Assembly (NCBI RefSeq): GCF_029691405.1
Contig: NZ_CP121467.1
Coordinates: 1,860,001-1,924,000, forward strand
Length of the DNA: 64,000 nucleotides
Origin: Streptococcus sp. D7B5
Lineage (GTDB): Bacteria; Bacillota; Bacilli; Lactobacillales; Streptococcaceae
Reading direction: 5' to 3'
A model generated the notes under the pieces. The model worked only from the letters and a program-made list of their open reading frames with translations. It did not search any database and was not told the DNA's origin. This document shows, piece after piece, positions 36,954-44,863 of the stretch. Position numbers and translations under genes: made by a program. Each line of letters begins with the position of its first letter. Within the stretch, counting starts at the first letter, position 1.

Positions 36954-37700
36954 ATGTTTTTAGGAAGACGTCGGATATTTTTTAACCAATACTATGACAA
37001 GGCGATTTATTATGATCGCAAAACCCACGAACTTTTGGAGGCACCAAAGAGCAAGCTCTTGGATACAGAAAAGTCTAGCAAGATGAATCGCCATATCCCC
37101 CTAATGGTAGTCCTCTTGTTATCAAGTGGTAGTGGGTTGATTTCCTTCTTCCGCTTGTTTATACAAGGAACCTATACCATGTCTACCTTCTGGAGTGTTC
37201 TTCTCATTTGGCTAGGGCAGTTTGCTTTCATCACTATCCTTGTTGAACGCGCCTTGTATCGAAATGTCAACAGGGCTCAGGTGACTACTAAAACTATCTG
37301 TCTGGCGCTTATGGAAAAGTCAGAGGAAACAAAGGAAGCTGAGGCGGAGATGAGTGAAAAAGATAGTCGCAATGCTACTCGCTGGATAAGAGCATTGCTT
37401 TCTCTAGTTCCCTTGGTTGGATTTTTCTACGCCTATAATTTTATTTGGAATTACCAAGAGAGGTTGGGCACTCCCATCGGAGGAGAGATTGTCAAGATTG
37501 TCCTAACAGGACTTTTATTAGGCTTGACATTTGTTCTTTATAACCAAAACAATTTACCCAGAATATTTGATATCCTGGACCGCTTTTATGCTAGAAAACT
37601 CAGCCTCATCTGTCGAGCAGACGACAATCCAGATGTCTATCTGGAAGTGAGTATGGGGACGGATGAAGAATTTGTCATCAAGGAAGTGCAAAAGGATTAG
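36954..37700 (+). CDS. Unrecognised four-span membrane protein, paralogue 1
   Basis: 248 residues. A basic N terminus MFLGRRRIFFNQYYDKAIYYDR is followed by a short soluble segment with EAPKSKLLDTE. Two hydrophobic spans (about 50-70 and 75-100) come next, a charged middle (EETKEAEAEMSEKDSRN), then two more spans ending VLYNQNN, and a soluble tail. I do not recognise a family. The next gene is a paralogue with the same layout. Position among orphan immunity genes suggests a membrane immunity or accessory role; that is inference only. Confidence 0.75.
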   Translation: MFLGRRRIFFNQYYDKAIYYDRKTHELLEAPKSKLLDTEKSSKMNRHIPLMVVLLLSSGSGLISFFRLFIQGTYTMSTFWSVLLIWLGQFAFITILVERALYRNVNRAQVTTKTICLALMEKSEETKEAEAEMSEKDSRNATRWIRALLSLVPLVGFFYAYNFIWNYQERLGTPIGGEIVKIVLTGLLLGLTFVLYNQNNLPRIFDILDRFYARKLSLICRADDNPDVYLEVSMGTDEEFVIKEVQKD

Positions 37701-37739
37701 GATCCGTTTTTGAAAGAGTGAGATAGAAAGAGGTAGAGT

Positions 37740-38411
37740 ATGTTTTTTCTGAGACGTCGTCGGGTTTTTATCGGAGAATGCGATGGTCAGGCGGTTTACT
37801 ATGACCAAAAGACTGGGGAGGCCTTGGCTGCTCCAAAGAGTGTCTTGCTCAATACGGAAGGTGCTTATAAGACCAATGCTTACATTCCTGAAATGGTTAT
37901 TTTTCTGATGGCAGGTGGACCTGGTCTCTATGGCCTCCTTTCAGCCTTGGATATTGGTGTCTATAACTGGATCAGTTTGAGCTATGTGTTACTATTGTGG
38001 CTGGCTGAGTTTCTATTGTTTACCGCAATTCTTGAGCGAGGACTTTATAAAAATGTGCGCAAGGCTCAGCCAACAACGGAGAAGGTGTTTTACTACGCAG
38101 TGTCACATAATTTGATGGTAAGGGACGAACACTTTGATCCAGCTGAGGCATCTGCTACGATCTATCGAATCACTCGTTACATCATACTTGCCTTTGTTAT
38201 CTATCTTTTGTATGTTTTTTACGACTGCACTCAAAAATTTGGGCAACCGATCGAACGCGGCTATGATTTTTGGGGAGCTGGTCTAATGTTCTTCGTGCTC
38301 TTTTTGGTGTACAACCAAAACAACCCCGTTCGTTTTGTAAAGATTATGAAGCTATACAGTCAAGGGAAAATCTTGTTCAAGAAAGAACCGGAGAGCGAAA
38401 CGTGTAACTAG
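37740..38411 (+). CDS. Unrecognised four-span membrane protein, paralogue 2
   Basis: 223 residues. It shares with the upstream gene the start MFFLRRRRVFIGECDGQAVY, the AAPKSVLLNTE segment, ILERGLYKNVRKAQPTTEKV, and the VYNQNN motif after the last span. It begins 39 bases after the upstream stop with a GAGG ribosome binding site, so the pair arose by tandem duplication and is probably co-transcribed. Function unknown. Confidence 0.75.
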   Translation: MFFLRRRRVFIGECDGQAVYYDQKTGEALAAPKSVLLNTEGAYKTNAYIPEMVIFLMAGGPGLYGLLSALDIGVYNWISLSYVLLLWLAEFLLFTAILERGLYKNVRKAQPTTEKVFYYAVSHNLMVRDEHFDPAEASATIYRITRYIILAFVIYLLYVFYDCTQKFGQPIERGYDFWGAGLMFFVLFLVYNQNNPVRFVKIMKLYSQGKILFKKEPESETCN

Positions 38412-38564
38412 GTGTTAGGGAAGAGTCAAATCCCAGAAAGTGAGTGCTGTATCTTTAACGAAGCGAGGTGTAGCTGTTTCGATAGTTGCTATGTGATGTT
38501 CTCCTTAAATGGAGGATTCTCAAGGATATACGGCGTTTTGCCAGATGAAATTTGGAGATGAAAA

Positions 38565-39446
38565 ATGAAAGACATCCGTATTTTCGGTGCCGACTTTGAA
38601 AGAAGTAAGCGAATTGTGACCCAGGGGGATTTTGCTCTGACCGCAGGGATGCCCAACCCCATTCATATGGGCATCATCAACCGCCTCTTTACAGTGATTA
38701 TTCTTGGATTTTGCTTTTCAGGGATTCTGATCTATGGCGTATTAATCGGGATTCCAGAGTTTATAAGTGTAGATAGCGATGTTCATGTCATTTCTATGGA
38801 AGCAGGATTGCTGATTCATAACATGAGTAGCTTTCTAAAGCCCTTTAATCTGACGGTATATGTGATATCCTATCTAGGAATGGTGCTTGTTTTTTGGCCC
38901 AAAAAACGCTTGACCAGCCAGCTTTGGACCTACTTTCCTTTCTATTTTGCCATGTCCATTTGCGCTTTCATATCAGGACTGTACTTTGCCAGTGCAGTGG
39001 CCTATGATGCTTATACATGGCTGGGCTTCTGGCTTGAGCTTGGGATAGGCATAGCCCTCTTTCTCTGGATCATTCTCAATAGTATCCAGAATCTCAAGCG
39101 CAGACTAAATGATCAAGAGGAGAAGTCAATCCTCAAGCAGCTAGTTAAGATTCTCGCTGGAACCACGGCAGTTCTCTTTCCAGTGTCGCTAGTCTATCAT
39201 CTGCTATATCAAATCCCCCTTCAGTGGTATTTCTATATTTTAGGCTTATTTTTGCCAGTTTGGTTTGTGATTGGAGCTCATTTTATCGCCTTTATGATTA
39301 ATGTCCATATCTTTCAAGCCTATTATATCTACAAATACCCAGAAGAGTATAAGAATTATTTAAAGATATCAGACCAAGAATGGTATAGCAAACGATACTA
39401 TAAAAAGTTGGTTAAAAGTGGACAGTTGCAGGAAGAGAGAATGTGA
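38565..39446 (+). CDS. Unrecognised multispanning membrane protein
   Basis: 293 residues starting MKDIRIFGADFERSKRIVTQ, with about six hydrophobic spans between residues 45 and 265 and a basic Tyr-rich C-terminal tail (YYIYKYPEEYKNYLKISDQE). The ribosome binding site GGAGATG precedes the ATG. I do not recognise the family. It lies 153 bases downstream of the paralogous membrane pair, with no terminator seen between, and ahead of a DUF6985-like gene. It may belong to the same unit. Confidence 0.72.
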   Translation: MKDIRIFGADFERSKRIVTQGDFALTAGMPNPIHMGIINRLFTVIILGFCFSGILIYGVLIGIPEFISVDSDVHVISMEAGLLIHNMSSFLKPFNLTVYVISYLGMVLVFWPKKRLTSQLWTYFPFYFAMSICAFISGLYFASAVAYDAYTWLGFWLELGIGIALFLWIILNSIQNLKRRLNDQEEKSILKQLVKILAGTTAVLFPVSLVYHLLYQIPLQWYFYILGLFLPVWFVIGAHFIAFMINVHIFQAYYIYKYPEEYKNYLKISDQEWYSKRYYKKLVKSGQLQEERM

Positions 39447-39514
39447 GGGAATTGGTTCTCTAAACAAAGCAGCAGTTAAAAATTATTAGTTTTTTAGAGA
39501 GGCAGTTGTAAACA

Positions 39515-39994
39515 ATGGAATTGAATCATCACATTTTTGGTAAACTAACATTTAATTATGGTTGGACTCGGGAACTTACTGTCACTATTTTTGGTGAGCA
39601 GTATGTTTTAGAAATGATTATTGATGCAGATGAAGATGGAGAATTTGAAGTCAATCAAGAAAGAGCCTATACCTTTTTTAAAGAGCACTTAGATGAAATG
39701 ATAAAAGAAGCGAATACTGCTGTTGTATCTTACTATCACAACGAAATCTCAGAGATTGTTTCTGGTTATACCGATAGCAACGAAAAACAATTCTTTTTAG
39801 ATAAAATTGGAAATGAAGAAGAAATTTTTTCTCTGTTGAAACCCAAACAAATTGTGTTTCCTTTAACTTTTGATGAAACTGCTGAAGAAGTTGGTTTTTT
39901 ATGTGATTGTGATTGGGACAAGGATAACGGACTAGGGATAAAATTTACCAATGGCCTATTGTCTGAGATTGGTCCTCAAGATATACTTTTATAG
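39515..39994 (+). CDS. DUF6985-like small acidic protein, probable immunity protein
   Basis: 159 residues, strongly acidic, no membrane segment. The N-terminal GKLTFNYGWTRELTV and the C-terminal CDWDKDNGLGIKFTNGLLSE-type ending, followed by a terminal DIL, match the pattern of DUF6985 proteins as I remember them. These are often found among polymorphic-toxin immunity genes. GAGAGGCAG lies upstream of the ATG. It is followed by a terminator and a new promoter. The family assignment is tentative. Confidence 0.65.
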   Translation: MELNHHIFGKLTFNYGWTRELTVTIFGEQYVLEMIIDADEDGEFEVNQERAYTFFKEHLDEMIKEANTAVVSYYHNEISEIVSGYTDSNEKQFFLDKIGNEEEIFSLLKPKQIVFPLTFDETAEEVGFLCDCDWDKDNGLGIKFTNGLLSEIGPQDILL

Positions 39995-40046
39995 ATAGTT
40001 TCTTTCTTGATAACGGACTGATTCAGGAGAAAACTGATTGTGACTT

Positions 40047-40068
40047 AACCACCCCAAGGGTGGTTTTT
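40047..40068 (+). terminator. Terminator after the DUF6985-like gene
   Basis: AACCACCC / GGGTGGTT, an 8-bp stem with a three-base loop, followed by TTT. The stem sequence is close to the hairpins at 35821 and 36784. Confidence 0.8.
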
Positions 40069-40097
40069 AGCTAGGAAAACGTGGAAAGCATTCTTTG

Positions 40098-40106
40098 TGG
40101 TATACT
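40098..40106 (+). promoter_or_regulatory. Extended -10 promoter of the second YezG-like gene
   Basis: TGGTATACT followed by AGGATTGTAG. The copy at 35845 is followed by GGGATTGTAG, so promoter and start region were copied together. Confidence 0.5.
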
Positions 40107-40149
40107 AGGATTGTAGTGTAACAATGATAAAATCAAATTGGAGGATAAA

Positions 40150-40635
40150 ATGGAAAACCAGATTAATGAAAAAATTATCGAAATCGTTCATCAAGTCAAC
40201 GATATGATTCCAGTTGAGTGGGATGACTTGTATATTGTAATCGAGATGGACAAGACCTATAGTGGAGGGGCTTATTTCTTTTTCAAATATAAAAATCATT
40301 ATCATTACCATCTGGAAATGCCAGAAGATTTTGGTCTATCGATGATGGATGTTCTAAGCGAAAACAAGGTTTTATTTAAAAAATCAGAAGATCTGAAAAG
40401 AGTGTTTATTGAAAATGACTTGGCAGATTGGTACATTTGTATCATCCATTTAGATGAAAATAACAAACTTTCGGTCGACTATGACTATGCTCCATGGTTG
40501 GAAAGTGGTTATGGCCCAAGTGCTCGAATGGACTTATTTGAATACAAATACCTCGGCAAGCAACCAGCTAATGAAAAAGAACTGGAACAGTTCAAGGTTA
40601 TGGAAGCCTTCCAGAAGGTACATAATCAAAAGTAG
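40150..40635 (+). CDS. YezG-like (DUF600) immunity protein
   Basis: 161 residues beginning MENQINEKIIEIVHQVNDMI. The middle DYAPWLESGYGPSARMDLFE and the C-terminal EYKYLGKQPANEKELEQFK match the broken copy at 35321 closely. YezG binds and inhibits the nuclease domain of LXG toxins such as YeeF in Bacillus. ATG 40150 has GGAGG six bases upstream, so the longer TTG-start frame is not used here. No partner toxin gene is in the window. Confidence 0.75.
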   Translation: MENQINEKIIEIVHQVNDMIPVEWDDLYIVIEMDKTYSGGAYFFFKYKNHYHYHLEMPEDFGLSMMDVLSENKVLFKKSEDLKRVFIENDLADWYICIIHLDENNKLSVDYDYAPWLESGYGPSARMDLFEYKYLGKQPANEKELEQFKVMEAFQKVHNQK

Positions 40636-40645
40636 CGTAAGCTTG

Positions 40646-40671
40646 ATTACATTTTGAAAAATGTGATTTTT
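40646..40671 (+). terminator. Terminator after the second YezG-like gene
   Basis: ATTACATTT / AAATGTGAT stem (one G-U pair) with a short loop, then TTTTT. It separates the YezG-like gene from the broken GAD-like copy. Confidence 0.7.
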
Positions 40672-40705
40672 CGAGCATTGCTGTTATCGCGAAATGGAGG
40701 GTAAA

Positions 40706-40795
40706 ATGTTAGAAAACTTTGTCAAAATGGCAGATATGCCCAAAGATGTTATTGAAAATATAAGAAGATTGCCAAAGAATACGGAGTTGAACTAA
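40706..40795 (+). pseudogene. 5' fragment of a GAD-like immunity gene
   Basis: With a good GGAGGG ribosome binding site, ATG 40706 encodes MLENFVKMADMPKDVIEN. This is nearly the same as the start of the intact gene at 41241 (MLKDFVKVADMPKDVIEK). It then diverges and stops at 40793 after 29 residues. It is a remnant of a duplicated GAD-like gene cut by a rearrangement. In the next frame the following bases read KKIAKEYGVELRFTKEW, which looks like real coding sequence of another gene. Confidence 0.7.
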
Positions 40796-40808
40796 GATTT
40801 ACAAAGGA

Positions 40809-41237
40809 GTGGAGAGATATAAGGAGCTTTCAGATAAATTTAGCTTAGATAGAACGCCTAAAGAAAAACGCTTAAATATTATTACAGGCGAGTTGATATT
40901 TGATGTTTTCGAAGATTTTGGGTATCGAGTTAAATTTGATAGGCGTGAAAAATTCTTTTATATTGAACCTATTAAAGAAAATGGTTATACTTTTGGATTC
41001 CATATTAGTATCTTTAAAGGATTAGTAGAATTGATATGGGTTGTTAGGGACTCTCAAAACAAAGTTATACTAGGGACTCCACTGATGGAGTTTTCTAGGA
41101 GACTCATCTCTCCGGACTATAGAATCATGGATCCAGTGATTGCTAATTATGATGACTTTGAAAATGTCATGAAAGTTGCTTTTGAGATGTACGAAGACTT
41201 TAAACAGGCTTTTATGAAGATTGCAGCAGAGGATTAA
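40809..41237 (+). pseudogene. Unrecognised immunity-like protein, probably 5'-truncated or frameshifted
   Basis: 142 residues open from GTG 40809 (ERYKELSDKFSLDRTPKEKR ... FKQAFMKIAAED). No ribosome binding site has proper spacing, because the AAGGAG overlaps the GTG. The natural upstream continuation seems to be KKIAKEYGVELRFTKEW in another frame (40762-40812), so a one-base shift near 40812-40820 probably broke the gene. The block FGFHISIFKGLVELIWVVRD and the size suggest a small cytosolic immunity protein. I do not recognise the family. It ends three bases before the intact GAD-like gene. Confidence 0.55.
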
Positions 41238-41240
41238 TAG

Positions 41241-41780
41241 ATGTTAAAAGATTTTGTCAAAGTGGCAGATATGCCCAAAGATGTTATTGAAAAATATAAA
41301 AATCAAGTTCCAGCTGAGTTGCTTCAAATTTGGCAGGAGGATGGTCTAGGAACTTTTCTTGATGGTTATCTGAAGGTAATTAATCCGGATGATTATCTTG
41401 AGCTTCTCCAAGATAGCTATTTCAGAGGAGATGTCGCTTTTCCTATGTTCGCGACGGCATTTGGAGATATTATTACTTGGGAAGAGAATGCCTATGTGGG
41501 AATTGTCCAATACAATATTCAGGATTGTAACATTATAATTAAGCGTCTGTCACATTTTTTGAATTTTTTGGATGATGAATATGTTTTAAGATATTTTGAT
41601 CAAAAGTTATATAAAAAAGCTGTTGCCAAACATGGTCTGCTAGCCTACGATGAATGTTTTGGTTTCGTTCCACTTCTAGCATTAGGTGGCTTTAAAGATG
41701 TAGACCACATGGATAAGGTAAAAGTCTTGGAGCACATTTACCTCATGTACCAGCTTACAGGTGGTGTGATGGACGATTAG
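41241..41780 (+). CDS. GAD-like / Tdi1-like (DUF1851) immunity protein
   Basis: 179 residues. The N-terminal part (ELLQIWQEDGLGTFLDGYLK) fits the GAD-like domain and the C-terminal part (FGFVPLLALGGFKDVDHMDK) fits the DUF1851/Tdi1 immunity domain. In proteobacteria Tdi1 protects against a type VI ADP-ribosyl-type effector. Streptococci have no type VI system, so the toxin here must be another polymorphic type. It is the last gene of the island, followed by a bidirectional terminator. A truncated copy of its first 17 codons lies at 40706. Confidence 0.75.
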   Translation: MLKDFVKVADMPKDVIEKYKNQVPAELLQIWQEDGLGTFLDGYLKVINPDDYLELLQDSYFRGDVAFPMFATAFGDIITWEENAYVGIVQYNIQDCNIIIKRLSHFLNFLDDEYVLRYFDQKLYKKAVAKHGLLAYDECFGFVPLLALGGFKDVDHMDKVKVLEHIYLMYQLTGGVMDD

Positions 41781-41844
41781 GAGTTGATATTTCTTTTTTG
41801 AGAACAGTGTGAGGGAATAAAATTCTCTTCCAAATGCAAAACAA

Positions 41845-41877
41845 AAGAACCTCAGAGGAATTCTCTGAGGTTCTTTG
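41845..41877. terminator. Bidirectional terminator between the immunity island and the exporter gene
   Basis: A perfect 14-bp stem AAAGAACCTCAGAG / CTCTGAGGTTCTTT with a five-base loop, A-rich on one side and T-rich on the other. It lies between convergent genes. Confidence 0.88.
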
Positions 41878-41881
41878 CGTT

Positions 41882-42835
41882 CTAGTTTCCATATTTCTGA
41901 TAAAAATCGACCTTGACCTGGATAAAGGTTTCAGCTTCGCGTAATAGTTGCAGGAGGGTAGCACGGGTTTCAAACTCCTCACGTGTTTTCGGGAGATTCC
42001 GATTGCGGAAGACTTGCAGATAGCGTTCGATGTCATCAAGTAGGTCATGAGCAGGATTGGTCTGACTTAGCTGGGCAGCAATCTTAGAAAAGAGCTGGGC
42101 CAAGATCAAACTCTCACTGGCGGCCAGGTGACAGGTATTGATCTGCTGGGCCATATTTCGCAGGATACGACTTTGTCGCTGTCTCATCTCAAAGTAGTGG
42201 ATGTGGTAGTCCGTCTGGTGAAAGAGATGGTCCGAATGATCCAGATAGACCAGTTTGAGGGCTTCATCGAGGAGATTGTCTAATTGGTCAACGAGTTGGG
42301 CTTGATTGCGTCCGTCTCCTTTTGACAGATAGTATTTAAAGCGAAGCAAGATGTCTTTTAACTTTTCTTCGACCTGAAGGTGGTAGCTTTGGATGGCTTT
42401 CTCACGAGAGGGCATGTAAAGGTTGACCAATAGGGCAAAGCTTGTCCCGATGAGAAAGAGGAGAACTTCATTGAGTAAGAGCTCTGGAGAGGTAGACTCC
42501 TGTACCAAGAGATGACTGACCAAGACACTGCTAGGGGTGATGCCGATTTCCCAGCCCATTTTGTAAGCAAGAGGGACATAGAGAGCTAGATAGAGGCCCA
42601 GGCTCCAGATGTGAAAGCCCGTCAGCTGAAAGGCTAGAACACCGATAGCGAGCGCTAGGAGCATGGAAAAGAGGCGGTTACGTGCTAATTTCAGCGTGCT
42701 TCTGCGCGTGTCGGAGAGGCTTAAGAGGGCGATAATTCCAGCTGACACTGCTGATGATAAATCTAAAAAATAAGCGAGAAAACAAGCGAGACAGGTCGCT
42801 AAGATCAGTTTGGTCGTACGTTGAGTGAGGGACAT
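41882..42835 (-). CDS. Aromatic acid exporter family / FUSC-like membrane protein
   Basis: 317 residues. The N-terminal half has about four to six closely packed spans (ATCLACFLAYFLDLSSAVSA; LGLYLALYVPLAYKMGWEIG). A long cytosolic helical C-terminal half follows (YHLQVEEKLKDILLRFKYYL and beyond). This is the ArAE_1 (PF06081) layout. Such proteins are related to efflux of aromatic carboxylic acids, but the substrate is not known for streptococci. It lies 49 bases downstream of sstT on the same strand. Confidence 0.8.
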   Translation of the reverse strand: MSLTQRTTKLILATCLACFLAYFLDLSSAVSAGIIALLSLSDTRRSTLKLARNRLFSMLLALAIGVLAFQLTGFHIWSLGLYLALYVPLAYKMGWEIGITPSSVLVSHLLVQESTSPELLLNEVLLFLIGTSFALLVNLYMPSREKAIQSYHLQVEEKLKDILLRFKYYLSKGDGRNQAQLVDQLDNLLDEALKLVYLDHSDHLFHQTDYHIHYFEMRQRQSRILRNMAQQINTCHLAASESLILAQLFSKIAAQLSQTNPAHDLLDDIERYLQVFRNRNLPKTREEFETRATLLQLLREAETFIQVKVDFYQKYGN

Positions 42836-42884
42836 GAAAATTTCCTAAACTAATAGAATCAAGTGTTTAACGAGGAGTCAGAGA

Positions 42885-44096
42885 CTAGGGGCGAAGTTTT
42901 CGGTTTGTAGCATACTCGGCAACCGCTGTAAAGAGGACATCTGTTGAAGAGTTCAGGGCTGTTTCGCAGGAGTCTTGAACGACACCGATCACAAAACCGA
43001 CTCCGACAACCTGCATAGCCAAGTCGTTGGAAATCCCAAAGAGGCTACAAGCGACAGGAATGAGGAGAAGGGATCCCCCAGCAATCCCGGAAGCACCGCA
43101 GGCAGAAATGGCAGCCACTACACTGAGCACAAATGCTGTCCCAAAGTCTACCGAGATTCCGAGTGTATTGACAGCAGCTAGAGTCAGGACATTTATGGTA
43201 ACAGCAGCGCCAGCCATATTGATAGTCGAACCAAGCGGGATGGAGACAGAGTAGGTATCAGGATTCAGTCCCAAGTCTTGACAGAGTTTCATATTGACAG
43301 GGATATTGGCGGCAGAGCTACGAGTGAAAAAGGCTGTAATACCACTGACACGTAGGCATTTCAAAACAAGGGGATAGGGATTTTTCCTCATAAAGAGAAA
43401 GGCGATGAGTGGGTTGACGATGAGAGCTACAAAGGCCATGGTAGCAATCAAGAGTCCTAGGAGGACACCGTAGTTGGCCAGACTGGCAATGCCCTTGTCA
43501 GAGATGGTCTTAAACACCAAGCCTAAAATCCCAAAGGGAGCTAAGTTGATAATCCATTCGACAATTTTAGAGGTGACATCCGCCATGGTTCTCAGTAATT
43601 CTTTGCTGTGTTTACTTGCCTCTCTCATAGCCAAGCCAAAGATGACTGCCCAAGAGAGAATTCCGATATAATTGGCCTCAACAATGGCATTCAAGGGATT
43701 GTCCACCAGTTTGAGCAAGAGGTTGCTGAGGACTTGACCGATACCGTCAGGAGCAGCAACTTCTGTATTTGCACTGGTCAGGGTGATTTGCACAGGCAGT
43801 AAGAAACTAGCTAGAACGGCCACCAATGCAGCAGCAAAGGTTCCAAGCAAGTATAGGAAAATAACCGTCTTCATATTGGTGTTTTGCCCCTTTTGGTGCT
43901 GGGAAAGGGCATTGGCAACAAGAGCAAAAACTAGAATAGGAGCGATAGCTTTCAGTCCGCCTACAAAGAGATCTCCAAGCAGACCAATTCCTGTAAGGTT
44001 TGGAAAGAGCATCCCCAATGTCGCTCCAAAAATCATTCCAATAAGGATTCGTTTGATGAGGCTTGCCTTGGTCCAGGCTCTAATGATTCGTTTCAT
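42885..44096 (-). CDS. sstT: Serine/threonine:Na+ symporter SstT
   Basis: 403 residues, about eight spans plus re-entrant loops of the DAACS fold. The HP1 region [17 protein letters not shown] and the [15 protein letters not shown] segment with NMAG are classic. SstT imports serine and threonine with sodium. An in-frame ATG five codons upstream exists, but GGAG is correctly spaced (6) for ATG 44096 and the protein then begins [20 protein letters not shown], as in relatives. The promoter is at 44126-44154. Confidence 0.94.
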   Translation of the reverse strand: MKRIIRAWTKASLIKRILIGMIFGATLGMLFPNLTGIGLLGDLFVGGLKAIAPILVFALVANALSQHQKGQNTNMKTVIFLYLLGTFAAALVAVLASFLLPVQITLTSANTEVAAPDGIGQVLSNLLLKLVDNPLNAIVEANYIGILSWAVIFGLAMREASKHSKELLRTMADVTSKIVEWIINLAPFGILGLVFKTISDKGIASLANYGVLLGLLIATMAFVALIVNPLIAFLFMRKNPYPLVLKCLRVSGITAFFTRSSAANIPVNMKLCQDLGLNPDTYSVSIPLGSTINMAGAAVTINVLTLAAVNTLGISVDFGTAFVLSVVAAISACGASGIAGGSLLLIPVACSLFGISNDLAMQVVGVGFVIGVVQDSCETALNSSTDVLFTAVAEYATNRKLRP

Positions 44097-44125
44097 AGCA
44101 GTCTCCTTCAAATGTATTGTTTATA

Positions 44126-44154
44126 ATTATAGTATAAATATGCTATAGAGGCAA
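44126..44154 (-). promoter_or_regulatory. Promoter of sstT
   Basis: Minus strand -35 TTGCCT (44154-44149), a 17-base spacer and -10 TATAAT (44131-44126), 30 bases before the ATG. Confidence 0.65.
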
Positions 44155-44218
44155 GTGATATTATGAAAATAGAGATGATAATTGAATAATTATGAAAGAA
44201 AAGAGAAGGGCGATTTTA

Positions 44219-44227
44219 TGGTATAAT
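44219..44227 (+). promoter_or_regulatory. Extended -10 promoter of mscS
   Basis: TGGTATAAT with TGn immediately before a perfect -10, 19 bases before the ATG at 44246. No good -35 is present. Confidence 0.6.
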
Positions 44228-44245
44228 AGGAAAAAGGAGTTTTAT

Positions 44246-44806
44246 ATGCAAGATTTTTTTCAACGCTATTTTGATAAACTTGACTTAACAACCATGTTAG
44301 AGAATCTCTTAACCAAGGTGATTTCTCTTTTGATTTTGTTTTTGCTATTTTATATAGCTAAAAAGATGCTTCATGCGACTGTACGAAAGATTGTCAAGCC
44401 CTCACTTAAATTTTCCAATCGAGATGCAGGAAGGCAAAAGACCATTTCTCGTTTGCTAGAGAATGTCTTTAACTACATTCTTTATTTCTTCTTGCTCTAC
44501 TGTATCCTGTCTATTTTAGGTTTGCCAGTTTCGAGCCTCCTTGCTGGTGCGGGGATTGCTGGGGTGGCCATTGGTATGGGGGCGCAAGGCTTTCTATCTG
44601 ATGTTATCAATGGCTTCTTCATTCTTTTTGAACGCCAGCTTGATGTGGGTGATGAAGTGGTTCTCACAAATGGACCGATTACCGTTTCTGGAAAGGTCGT
44701 TAGCGTAGGGATCCGTACAACGCAACTGCGAGGTGACGATCAAGCCCTCCACTTTGTTCCCAATCGTAATATCACCGTCGTCAGCAATCTATCTCGTACT
44801 GAATAG
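44246..44806 (+). CDS. Small mechanosensitive channel, MscS family
   Basis: 186 residues, much shorter than E. coli MscS (286). It keeps two N-terminal spans and the pore helix (SSLLAGAGIAGVAIGMGAQG) plus the beta domain (ERQLDVGDEVVLTNGPITVS), but ends at FVPNRNITVVSNLSR, so the C-terminal alpha/beta cage is missing. It opens under membrane tension to release solutes. ATG 44246 has GGAG upstream and gives the expected start; a longer frame from 44192 runs through the promoter and is not used. Confidence 0.88.
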   Translation: MQDFFQRYFDKLDLTTMLENLLTKVISLLILFLLFYIAKKMLHATVRKIVKPSLKFSNRDAGRQKTISRLLENVFNYILYFFLLYCILSILGLPVSSLLAGAGIAGVAIGMGAQGFLSDVINGFFILFERQLDVGDEVVLTNGPITVSGKVVSVGIRTTQLRGDDQALHFVPNRNITVVSNLSRTE

Positions 44807-44828
44807 GCCGGCTATTTTAGCAGATTTG

Positions 44829-44837
44829 TGGTACAAT
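44829..44837 (+). promoter_or_regulatory. Extended -10 promoter of the corA-like gene
   Basis: TGGTACAAT (TGn plus -10), 26 bases before the ATG, preceded by a short AT-rich gap after the mscS stop. Confidence 0.5.
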
Positions 44838-44863
44838 AGAAGGAGTTTGGTAAAGGAGAGAGT

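Noticed and set aside
36760-36963. Open frame of 67 codons overlapping the Imm47-like stop
   Set aside because: It runs through a terminator hairpin and a TGGTATACT promoter, and its translation has no sensible features; it is intergenic sequence.
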